From the IMG/VR virus record IMGVR_UViG_3300032224_000681, positions 1-54,599 of that record: a DNA stretch of 54,599 nucleotides. One strand, 5' to 3'. Made by a program: the position numbers and the translations under genes. The DNA comes from a virus. The notes under the pieces were generated by a model. It was not told the origin of the DNA and made no database searches. It saw nothing but the letters and a program-made list of their open reading frames with translations. Of the stretch, positions 24,707 through 31,624 are shown one piece after another (position 1 is the stretch's first letter; every line of letters begins with the position of its first letter).

Positions 24707-25725
24707 AGCCAAAGCTTTCTATATCAGAGATTTTAGATTCATTAAAGGTAGAACAGGTTGCTGATTGGGCATGGCCCCCAATTCAACCAGCAAAGCCAAC
24801 AGTAATTAAGCCAGCAGAATATAAAGAACGTCAGGCCACTAAAAACGGATTTAAGTTATTTGTATTTGTACCAGACCCACAGATTGGCTACCGCAAGTAT
24901 GAAGACGGTACGCTAGACCCATTCCACGATGAAGCAGCAATTGACGTACACTTCCAGTTGCTTGCATATTTAGAAAAGCGTTATGGCGTAGATGAAATTG
25001 TGCACCTAGGTGATTACCTAGACCTACCAACAATGGGTAAGTATGCACAAGAAGAGATGTTTGCACACACAGTACAACCAGCACTTGATTACGGTCATAA
25101 CCTATTGGCTAAGCAACGTGCTACCTGCCCAACTGCAAAGATTACTTTGCTAGAAGGTAACCACGATTGTCGTATGCAGAAGTATGTAATTATGAATGCA
25201 ATGGCATCAAAGGGAATTAAGCGAGCTAACGCTACACCTGAGGATTGGCCTGTTATGTCTATTCCATATCTACTTCGCCTTGATGAGATTAATGTAAATT
25301 ACATTGGCGCATACCCAGCAGGGGAGTATTGGATTACCCCACACCTTCGCGCAATCCACGGAACTACCGTACGTTCTAACGGTTCTACAGCATCAGCATA
25401 TGTAAATAAGAACCCACACGTATCAACTGTGTTTGGTCACGCACATCGCCAGGAATTGCAGTATAAAACCGTGGCTAATGGTGACGGCCCTATTCGTTCT
25501 GTATCAGCATCCCCAGGATGCCTATGCCGTGTAGATGGTGCTGTTCCTTCTTATGGTTCAGGTCTTAACGACAATGGTCGCCCAGTAAAGCATTGGGAAG
25601 ACTGGCAGCAGGGAATTATGATTGGCTGGGTCCACGAGGACGACGGTCACTTTACCTTGCAACCTATTCATATCATGGATGGCGAAGCTATTTACGAGGG
25701 TAAAGAGTTTAAGGCTACGTTCTAG
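24697..25725 (+). CDS. Calcineurin-like metallophosphoesterase
   Basis: 342 residues from ATG 24697 (AAAGGA upstream). Metal-binding motifs in order: FVFVPDPQIG (D-x-Q in place of D-x-H), VHLGDYLDLP, LLEGNHDCRM, RAIHGTTVRSN and TVFGHAHRQEL, the five blocks of calcineurin-like phosphoesterases. Phage members are usually called putative DNA nucleases or SbcD/Mre11-like; the substrate cannot be read from the sequence. The first block is unusual because His is replaced by Gln. Confidence 0.85.
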   Translation: MQIEPKLSISEILDSLKVEQVADWAWPPIQPAKPTVIKPAEYKERQATKNGFKLFVFVPDPQIGYRKYEDGTLDPFHDEAAIDVHFQLLAYLEKRYGVDEIVHLGDYLDLPTMGKYAQEEMFAHTVQPALDYGHNLLAKQRATCPTAKITLLEGNHDCRMQKYVIMNAMASKGIKRANATPEDWPVMSIPYLLRLDEINVNYIGAYPAGEYWITPHLRAIHGTTVRSNGSTASAYVNKNPHVSTVFGHAHRQELQYKTVANGDGPIRSVSASPGCLCRVDGAVPSYGSGLNDNGRPVKHWEDWQQGIMIGWVHEDDGHFTLQPIHIMDGEAIYEGKEFKATF

Positions 25726-25736
25726 ACATACAGGCG

Positions 25737-25742
25737 TATCAT
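25737..25742 (+). promoter_or_regulatory. Leaderless promoter -10 (TATCAT)
   Basis: TATCAT, six bases, ATG 25749. It opens the cassette of small basic proteins. No ribosome binding site. Confidence 0.5.
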
Positions 25743-25748
25743 TGAGAT

Positions 25749-26282
25749 ATGCCAAATCCTAACCAAAACACTCAAAGCCTTGGTGCTAATGGGATGTACG
25801 GCACCTACACCAATTATGGTGCAGGTGGTACTCCTGTTGCACGTGGTGAACTTGATGGCTTGCGTATGGGTGTTGGTCGCGCACCACAGGCTGAATACCC
25901 AGACGGTTACCTAGGAACAATTCGCACACGTCGTGATGACCGTGGTCGTCCTAATGGTCAATCAGAAAATGTATTAGATAGCCTAAAGATACGTATTGGT
26001 CAGCGTTCGTATCAACGTGGCGTTCACCGTGGTGAACGTATTGATATGCAAGATTATTATTATCCAGAAGGTTTGGATAACATGGCTGGCATTCGTCGTC
26101 AGATGAAAGCTGCAAAGAATGGCGTACGTTCACAACGTCATGCGCCAGTTTCTAAATTAGTTCCTGCTCCTCATCTTCCTAATGATGGTAAAGCAGGTCC
26201 GACAGTTAAGAGCGATTCACCTATGCAGATTAACCAGGCCCGTCAGGACCAGATGGCGCGTATGCGTCCTCAGTGGAAGTAA
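25749..26282 (+). CDS. Arg/Gly-rich hypothetical protein (small-protein cassette, gene 1)
   Basis: 177 residues, basic and rich in Gly, Arg, Asn and Gln (GTIRTRRDDRGRPNGQSENV, SYQRGVHRGERIDMQDYYY, NGVRSQRHAPVSKLVPAPHL). Ends with QARQDQMARMRPQWK. Probably mostly disordered; such proteins in phages are often virion-packaged or DNA-associated, which is inference. First of eight tightly packed genes to 28550. Confidence 0.6.
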   Translation: MPNPNQNTQSLGANGMYGTYTNYGAGGTPVARGELDGLRMGVGRAPQAEYPDGYLGTIRTRRDDRGRPNGQSENVLDSLKIRIGQRSYQRGVHRGERIDMQDYYYPEGLDNMAGIRRQMKAAKNGVRSQRHAPVSKLVPAPHLPNDGKAGPTVKSDSPMQINQARQDQMARMRPQWK

Positions 26283-26283
26283 C

Positions 26284-26664
26284 ATGCCAGGTAAATATGC
26301 AGATGGAGTCTATGGTCATAAGCCGTGGGATAAAGACCGTCCTGGTATCAACACCCCAGAAGAAGCAGCGTTTCCTCCACAGGAATATTTAGGGCCATTT
26401 CAGTCTAATCAAGACCGCCTACTTAATCAGGCGCTTGCTACTTGGACAATGAGCAGTGAAGAACTGCAAGAGTATGTTCGACCTAATCTACCTCAGATTA
26501 ACCTATTTCCAGATAGATATGGTTACACAGACCAAGAATTAACTATTGAAGACGTAATTGGGTTACCAGGTTCTCGTAGCGCTCAGCGTGTAGAATCAGA
26601 CTTTAGCAACACACCAAATAGCCAGCAATCAAGTAGTCGAAATACGTTAGGAAACACAATATAA
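26284..26664 (+). CDS. Hypothetical protein (cassette gene 2)
   Basis: 126 residues from ATG 26284, two bases after the previous stop; the overlapping frame from 26182 is rejected. Start MPGKYADGVYGHKPWDKDRP, middle YVRPNLPQINLFPDRYGYTD, Ser/Asn-rich end (NTPNSQQSSSRNTLGNTI). No family recognised. The next ATG overlaps its stop (TAATG). Confidence 0.6.
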   Translation: MPGKYADGVYGHKPWDKDRPGINTPEEAAFPPQEYLGPFQSNQDRLLNQALATWTMSSEELQEYVRPNLPQINLFPDRYGYTDQELTIEDVIGLPGSRSAQRVESDFSNTPNSQQSSSRNTLGNTI

Positions 26665-26867
26665 TGGGACGTAATAACGGAGATTTTTTTGATTGGGATA
26701 CCCCAACAACTACACAAGGTTCTCCCAGCAACAAAGAATTAATGGACCGTAAGAAACCATTTAGCCCAAAAGGTTCTGAGCCTGTAAATTCTACAACTTC
26801 AAATTATGAAGAACGCAAGGCTCCGCCAGGAAATGAATATCGTTTACGAAGCTATGGGGATGACTAA
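26664..26867 (+). CDS. Hypothetical protein (cassette gene 3)
   Basis: 67 residues, charged and Pro/Ser-rich: MGRNNGDFFDWDTPTTTQ, DRKKPFSPKGSEPVNSTTSN, ending in EYRLRSYGDD. Probably disordered. Coupled by one-base overlap to the gene before and by eight bases to the gene after. Confidence 0.55.
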   Translation: MGRNNGDFFDWDTPTTTQGSPSNKELMDRKKPFSPKGSEPVNSTTSNYEERKAPPGNEYRLRSYGDD

Positions 26868-27105
26868 AATGAAGAGCGACCCAGGTTTATTTACAGACAG
26901 CACTGGCGAAGGCATGGCTGGGGCTGAAGACGTCGCTTTAAGTACCCAACAGCAGCTTAAAAACACCGTTTACAACGGTTCCAAGGCCTGTAAAGCCTGT
27001 GGTTCCGTGATGAACCCAGTACAATCTTTGAAGGACCAAAGCATTTGCCCTACGTGCAATCGCCGTAAAGCCCAACGCCTATTGAAAGGACGCATGTCCC
27101 AATGA
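26860..27105 (+). CDS. Zinc-ribbon protein (cassette gene 4)
   Basis: About 81 residues from ATG 26860, which overlaps the previous stop; ATG 26869 is an alternative. CKACGSVMNPVQ and CPTCNRRKAQRLL form a two-knuckle zinc ribbon with a basic end. Probably binds nucleic acid or protein. Function unknown. Confidence 0.6.
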   Translation: MTKMKSDPGLFTDSTGEGMAGAEDVALSTQQQLKNTVYNGSKACKACGSVMNPVQSLKDQSICPTCNRRKAQRLLKGRMSQ

Positions 27106-27311
27106 CAGTTAACATCTCACGTTCACAGAACGAGGAACTAAATGAAGGTGCAACAGACGGCAAGTACCGTAAGCGTCGCCCTAATACAACCGTACAGCCA
27201 GGTGCAGGTGATGAACTTGTACAGAAGAACCGCGCAGGCTTGCACCCATACATGAACTATGGTTTTATTAACTCTGAAGAACCATCAAAGGTAAATCCAG
27301 GGAGCAACTAA
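27102..27311 (+). CDS. Small hypothetical protein (cassette gene 5)
   Basis: 69 residues: SRSQNEELNEGATDGKYRKR, then VQKNRAGLHPYMNYGFINSE. Basic first half, no cysteines. ATGA overlap with the zinc-ribbon gene. No family recognised. Confidence 0.55.
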   Translation: MTVNISRSQNEELNEGATDGKYRKRRPNTTVQPGAGDELVQKNRAGLHPYMNYGFINSEEPSKVNPGSN

Positions 27312-27685
27312 TGGCTGAGGCATACGACCGCGCCTATGACCCTAGTCGTGTACCTCAAATAGAGGCACGCTTATCTAACAGTGCTGCTATTAGAGGCGTA
27401 GATATGTCTCCAGATGCACATAGAGACCTTAATTATCTCCATGGTTTTACTGGTCCAGCAAAAAATGGTGTAAGAACACGCCCTCAAGAACCTGGTGACC
27501 GACGTAGTACATATCAATGGGAGCAATCACCAGCAACCTATAATGAGGTTAGCACAGCACTTGTTAATCGTGCTAAATCTGGAGCTGCTGTAAAAGATGC
27601 AGAGGCTCGTGAAGCTGTAAAACGTAAGCATGTTATAGGACGTAATGTAGTTAAAATTAATACTGACCCAGCAAAGGGTAAGTAA
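27311..27685 (+). CDS. Basic hypothetical protein (cassette gene 6)
   Basis: 124 residues: AEAYDRAYDPSRVPQIEARL, NGVRTRPQEPGDRRSTYQWE, and a helical Lys/Arg-rich end (AEAREAVKRKHVIGRNVVKI). The short motif KNGVR(T/S) also occurs in cassette gene 1, which hints at a shared function. One-base overlaps with both neighbours. Confidence 0.58.
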   Translation: MAEAYDRAYDPSRVPQIEARLSNSAAIRGVDMSPDAHRDLNYLHGFTGPAKNGVRTRPQEPGDRRSTYQWEQSPATYNEVSTALVNRAKSGAAVKDAEAREAVKRKHVIGRNVVKINTDPAKGK

Positions 27686-27945
27686 TGATTAAGGGTATTC
27701 GTAGAGAATTAGATGCTCGTCGTCAATCAAAAGCAGACGTAGAATCAGCTAATACACATAAAGAGACTATGCTTGGTCTACTTCGTGCTTCTCAAACATA
27801 CCCATCAGATAAGGGCGAAGTTCGTAACCGTCGTCTAGTAGTCGCAGGAGACCCAGAAGCGGTTGCCCATCATAAAGATGGTACGGAAATTCGTACAAAA
27901 AATCCTAGTCCACGTGACTCAGGCGGACATGTAGAGGTTAAATAA
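27685..27945 (+). CDS. Basic hypothetical protein (cassette gene 7)
   Basis: 86 residues: IKGIRRELDARRQSKADVES, helical, then RNRRLVVAGDPEAVAHHKDG and GGHVEVK. One-base overlaps on both sides. Unknown family. Confidence 0.55.
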   Translation: MIKGIRRELDARRQSKADVESANTHKETMLGLLRASQTYPSDKGEVRNRRLVVAGDPEAVAHHKDGTEIRTKNPSPRDSGGHVEVK

Positions 27946-28550
27946 TGGGACTAAAAGACGTTTCAAAAGTTGCTGCTAATGCTGTAAAGCGTGAAGATTT
28001 ACGTGAAGCCGCAATTTCTATGCCAAATCCACCAACTGATGCCAGTCGTCAATTTAGTCAACAAGCAACCGATTTATCAAGAAGAATTAAACCTCGTACA
28101 AGCGAACCTGATGATGTCTCAGGTCATAGAGGTTTTAAATTTGATAGTAAAAACCCATTTCACAAAGACTTACTAAACCACCTTTATGAGAATGGCACTG
28201 TTGGAGATTTAACTTTTCATGAAGATGGAACATTATCTTTACCAAATAAAGTTGCATATAGTGAAGAAAATGCTAAAAAGTTTGAAATAGCTACAAAGAC
28301 TGGCGGAGGAAAAGTAAGTTTTCCAAATAAACCGTCTACAGCCGTTACCCCTGCGCCACGTGCTTCTGAAAAAGACTCAAAGAGGCCTGGTACACGCCCA
28401 GGAAAGACCGTACTAGAAACTGTTGGAGACGCCCTTTTAGCAGGTGCCCCACTTAATGTAGACCAACAACGTGCTCAAAAGCGTCGTGAGATGGAAGCTC
28501 GTCAGGCAAAAATTAGTGAGACCATACGCCGAAAGCGTGAGGGTAAATAG
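27945..28550 (+). CDS. Basic hypothetical protein (cassette gene 8)
   Basis: 201 residues, rich in Lys/Arg/Ser. The centre (KNPFHKDLLNHLYENGTVGD, LTFHEDGTLSLPNKV) looks folded; the end is a long basic helix (AQKRREMEARQAKISETIRR). Ends the cassette; the next gene has its own promoter 13 bases after the stop. Function unknown. Confidence 0.58.
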   Translation: MGLKDVSKVAANAVKREDLREAAISMPNPPTDASRQFSQQATDLSRRIKPRTSEPDDVSGHRGFKFDSKNPFHKDLLNHLYENGTVGDLTFHEDGTLSLPNKVAYSEENAKKFEIATKTGGGKVSFPNKPSTAVTPAPRASEKDSKRPGTRPGKTVLETVGDALLAGAPLNVDQQRAQKRREMEARQAKISETIRRKREGK

Positions 28551-28562
28551 CAACTTTTGTGG

Positions 28563-28568
28563 TAGGCT
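28563..28568 (+). promoter_or_regulatory. Leaderless promoter -10 (TAGGCT, extended)
   Basis: TGG-TAGGCT, six bases, ATG 28575. Extended -10 with TG two bases upstream. No Shine-Dalgarno. Confidence 0.55.
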
Positions 28569-28574
28569 AGCGTC

Positions 28575-29132
28575 ATGGGTAACATCGTTGACGAACTAGA
28601 GCCAGATAGAATTAACCTGCTTGTGTGTAAGCAGTGTAAAACTATCCAGGAAATTCCATACACCAAGACTGGTAAAGCGCTTGGTGAAGGTCGTTATGAC
28701 CAATCTGATAATCCATTTATTGATATGTATATCGGTGAGTGCCAGAAGGCTGGTCACTTTGGTATTCTTACAGACTGCCTTACAGTTGCGTGGATGGGTA
28801 ATGCCCCATTAAAAGAGAAGATTCTAAGTCAGATTAAAGAACAAATCCTAGGTGGCGGTTCTAAAGGACTAGACATCTTGGGAACCAATTTCTACGACGT
28901 CAAAGACACTTATTCGTCAGATGCTATGAAATGCTATGCGTTACATAACCGACCACAGGGTCAGTGTTCAGACTATAAATCAGACCGCAAAGAGTTAAAA
29001 CCAGATACAAATAAAGAACGTGCAGAAGCAGGGTTAAAGGCAACAAATACAAAGATTCACCTATGTGACTTCTGCCCTGTTAAGATGTACAACCAAAAGA
29101 AGGCATACCAATCGAGAGGGCTATACAAATAA
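28575..29132 (+). CDS. Multi-cysteine zinc protein
   Basis: 185 residues. Cysteine pairs CKQCKTIQEIPY (N-terminus) and CDFCPVKMYNQKKAYQSRG (C-terminus), with further cysteines at KCYALHNRPQGQCSDY, suggest two zinc sites. A middle helical part (LKEKILSQIKEQIL) follows WMGNAP. Predicted to be transcribed without leader. Coupled to the next gene by a one-base overlap. No known family recognised. Confidence 0.62.
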   Translation: MGNIVDELEPDRINLLVCKQCKTIQEIPYTKTGKALGEGRYDQSDNPFIDMYIGECQKAGHFGILTDCLTVAWMGNAPLKEKILSQIKEQILGGGSKGLDILGTNFYDVKDTYSSDAMKCYALHNRPQGQCSDYKSDRKELKPDTNKERAEAGLKATNTKIHLCDFCPVKMYNQKKAYQSRGLYK

Positions 29133-29446
29133 TGTCAGACGAAATCATCAACGAAGAAGATATCACTACAGAAGATATCAATATCGAACTAACCCCAGAA
29201 CAACTATTGGGAGCGCCAGAAGAGGGCGTAACAGCTTTTCTAGTAATTAAGCGTCCTAACAACGCTGGATGGTACGCAACTGCTAACCTTAACGTTCGAC
29301 CTAATATTGAGCGTCCAGCCGCTATGGAAGACATCAAGCATGGGTGTAGAGACATCACGGATAGCATGAATAACACCGATATTGCCCATATGGTGCTTGC
29401 CATGGCAAAAGACCTGATTGTAAAGCAGGATAATCAAACAGAATAA
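29132..29446 (+). CDS. Acidic hypothetical protein
   Basis: 104 residues. The acidic start (SDEIINEEDITTEDINIELT) is followed by TAFLVIKRPNNAGWYATANL and RDITDSMNNTDIAHMVLAMA. The layout resembles small phage proteins of unknown function with a beta-hairpin and a helix. Followed by a palindrome and promoter. Confidence 0.6.
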   Translation: MSDEIINEEDITTEDINIELTPEQLLGAPEEGVTAFLVIKRPNNAGWYATANLNVRPNIERPAAMEDIKHGCRDITDSMNNTDIAHMVLAMAKDLIVKQDNQTE

Positions 29447-29448
29447 CC

Positions 29449-29478
29449 CTTACAGTCGGCTGTAACTCAGGATATACT
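29449..29478 (+). promoter_or_regulatory. Promoter with overlapping palindromic operator
   Basis: CTTACA (29449-29454), 18-base spacer, -10 TATACT (29473-29478). A perfect inverted repeat TTACAG-TCGG-CTGTAA (29450-29465) covers the -35 region, as expected for an operator. The 12-mer GGCTGTAACTCA (29458-29469) is repeated at 33137-33148 before the ribonucleotide reductase gene. Confidence 0.45.
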
Positions 29479-29509
29479 GTATGTACAGACTAGGGATAGG
29501 CGGCAAGTC

Positions 29510-29734
29510 ATGGCGTTCATTGAAATGACATGTAATTGTGTAGCAAGTTTTCAAGCGGATATTTCTGATGCCGCTAACGAAGCGATGGTGCTCATGTGGG
29601 CCCAACAATTCGTTAGCGCACATCAGCAGTGTGGTTATATGAACCCTATTCGCACAGATGCACCAGAAAAGCATCGCAAATTTGAGTTTGAATCCGATGT
29701 TATGTACAAGGAATCAAAGGAAAAAGAACTATAA
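29510..29734 (+). CDS. Small hypothetical protein
   Basis: 74 residues: AFIEMTCNCVASFQADISDA, NEAMVLMWAQQFVSAHQQCG, ending in YKESKEKEL. A CNC motif at the start and a later cysteine could hold a metal. It has its own promoter, and the -10 of the following gene lies in its last codons. Confidence 0.55.
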   Translation: MAFIEMTCNCVASFQADISDAANEAMVLMWAQQFVSAHQQCGYMNPIRTDAPEKHRKFEFESDVMYKESKEKEL

Positions 29735-29735
29735 T
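29730..29735 (+). promoter_or_regulatory. Leaderless promoter -10 (TATAAT)
   Basis: Consensus TATAAT, six bases, ATG 29742. It overlaps the stop of the preceding gene. No ribosome binding site for the gene that follows. Confidence 0.6.
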
Positions 29736-29741
29736 ACATAG

Positions 29742-30671
29742 ATGAACTTCTACGATGCCCTTGTCGCGCAGGCGCGACCTGTATCCGTAGAACCATCTGA
29801 GACTTCCTACTTTACAAGACCAGGAGCAGGCTTAGACCCGCGGCTATTCCGCGATGGCAGACTTATCCCATCTGTACGCTCAATGGTATTGCGTATCCTA
29901 ACCGAGCATTTAAATCAGCATTTTAAAAACCCAACAGCCTATACCCATGTTTGGTTGGCAGGCTCAGCAGTCTCATATCAATGGTCAGCAGCTCGTAAGC
30001 CAGCAGACCTAGACTGTTTGATTGGGGTTAATTATTTACAATTCCGTCAATCTAATCCAGATTACAAAGCACTTAGCGATAAACAGATATCACAGCTGTT
30101 CAACGAAACTTTTCAAGAGCTGCATCCTACAACTAACAACTTTCTAGATTCCTATGAACTTACATTCTATGTTAATGTTCAATCCGATATTCGTTCCATC
30201 AAACCTTACGCAGCATACTCACTGACTAACGATGATTGGACTGTGCAACCAGAACTTAAAGGTGCACCCTCTAACAAGCAGTGGGATAGAAAAGTAGAGT
30301 CTGATAAGTCAATGGCGTTAGAGATACTTTCACGATACTCACGTGCATTAAGTGATATCGGAGCAGCAACTACAGACACAGCAAGACGCAATGCTGAAGC
30401 TGCATTAAAACTTGCAGTAGAACAAGGTGCTTCTTTATTTGAAGATATACATCATGGTCGTAAATACGCATTTAGCCCTAGTGGACAAGGCTATGCAGAT
30501 ATACATAATTACCGTTGGCAAGCGGGCAAATCATCTTGTACTGTGCAGGCATTAAAGCAATTGAAAGAGATTGCTACTATGACTAAACAGCAATTTGAAG
30601 AGCAAACCTATGGACAAGAACTGCCATCTGCCGATACGCTTATCAGACGTGCATTAATTAATAAACGTTAA
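29742..30671 (+). CDS. Nucleotidyltransferase-fold protein
   Basis: 309 residues. HVWLAGSAVSYQWSAARKPADLDCLIGV at residues 69-96 has the polymerase-beta-type signature: GS (74-75), then D89-x-D91 flanked by hydrophobic strands. The rest is helical, with IHHGRKYAFSPSGQGYADIH near the end. Such proteins transfer nucleotides to RNA, protein or small molecules and include toxins and defence factors; the substrate is unknown here. It has its own consensus leaderless promoter. I am fairly sure of the fold, not of the role. Confidence 0.6.
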   Translation: MNFYDALVAQARPVSVEPSETSYFTRPGAGLDPRLFRDGRLIPSVRSMVLRILTEHLNQHFKNPTAYTHVWLAGSAVSYQWSAARKPADLDCLIGVNYLQFRQSNPDYKALSDKQISQLFNETFQELHPTTNNFLDSYELTFYVNVQSDIRSIKPYAAYSLTNDDWTVQPELKGAPSNKQWDRKVESDKSMALEILSRYSRALSDIGAATTDTARRNAEAALKLAVEQGASLFEDIHHGRKYAFSPSGQGYADIHNYRWQAGKSSCTVQALKQLKEIATMTKQQFEEQTYGQELPSADTLIRRALINKR

Positions 30672-30692
30672 TAACAACAAGGAGCACTAATC

Positions 30693-31154
30693 GTGGCAAT
30701 TTTATTATTTATGGAAGGCGTTCTACGCAACGAAAAACACTTTCCTATTGCTGATGGACTTGCTCTATATAAGATTCTAAAAGAAAAAAACAGAGTCTTG
30801 GTCATGTGTGAAAACAAAGAAAAAAGCGACCACTGGCTACGCCAGCAACGCATTAACAACATGGATGACCTAGTAGATATTGCTGATGTACCAGCGCCAG
30901 GAGATTTCCCTAAACTACGTCAGGTAGAATGGGTAAGGTCTCAAGGCCCAGTGGAGTATGTGATAACATCCGACCCAGAATTAACATCTAAATTATTAGA
31001 AAAGGGTATTACCACATTAGTTTTCCTTAACCCAACCTATGCAAAAGAAGAATTTAGACCAGATAGCCGTAAAGGCGTTCGCTCATGGTCTGAGATAGTT
31101 ACAGAACTAGAACGCCAACAGGACCAATTTCAGGAGGATGAACGATTACTATGA
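30693..31154 (+). CDS. HAD-like protein with altered nucleophile motif
   Basis: 153 residues from GTG 30693 (AAGGAGC upstream). ILLFMEGVLRNEKHFPIADG at the start resembles the HAD motif I DxDGTL/V, but the first Asp is Met and the second Glu. RVLVMCENKEKSDHWLRQ resembles motif II. This suggests a HAD fold without normal phosphatase chemistry. Overlaps the GNAT gene by four bases. The fold call is tentative. Confidence 0.5.
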   Translation: MAILLFMEGVLRNEKHFPIADGLALYKILKEKNRVLVMCENKEKSDHWLRQQRINNMDDLVDIADVPAPGDFPKLRQVEWVRSQGPVEYVITSDPELTSKLLEKGITTLVFLNPTYAKEEFRPDSRKGVRSWSEIVTELERQQDQFQEDERLL

Positions 31155-31624
31155 GATTAACATTTGAACCACTACCAGACGACTCTAAAATAATTTACAC
31201 TGTCGCTAGTTGGAATCAGGCTTATTGGGGTACTCAATACCCAGACATCTTTGATGGTGATGACTTCCAGGCTACCTTTGAGGAGCATGCTAAAAATAAA
31301 GAAGGTCTGCCACGTACCTATATTGCAAAGTTAAATGGGGAATTAGCAGGGGTTATATCTATAGAATCAGAGCCAGCAATGGATGATTGGGATTTTAATC
31401 CATGGGTGGGCAATCTGTACGTAGCTGAAGACCTACGCAACCAGGGCATCGGCAACTATCTATTAGAGATGGCTTTAATTAAACTAAAAGAACTTAAATA
31501 TGAAAAAGCCTATATTTGGACTGATGCTTCCAATGAAGAGTATTACACCCGCCGCCTCTGGACAGCTGTAGCTGGGACGGAACTAGGCGAACGACGCATT
31601 TTGGTATTTGAAAAGACCTTGTAA
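31151..31624 (+). CDS. GNAT-family acetyltransferase
   Basis: 157 residues. Core motif A: WVGNLYVAEDLRNQGIGNYL, with the acetyl-CoA-binding R-N-Q-G-I-G loop, followed by helix LLEMALIKLKEL and strand KAYIWTDASNEEYYTRR. Typical length for GNAT enzymes. Substrate unknown; in phages these may modify host proteins. Overlaps or abuts its neighbours. Confidence 0.8.
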   Translation: MRLTFEPLPDDSKIIYTVASWNQAYWGTQYPDIFDGDDFQATFEEHAKNKEGLPRTYIAKLNGELAGVISIESEPAMDDWDFNPWVGNLYVAEDLRNQGIGNYLLEMALIKLKELKYEKAYIWTDASNEEYYTRRLWTAVAGTELGERRILVFEKTL

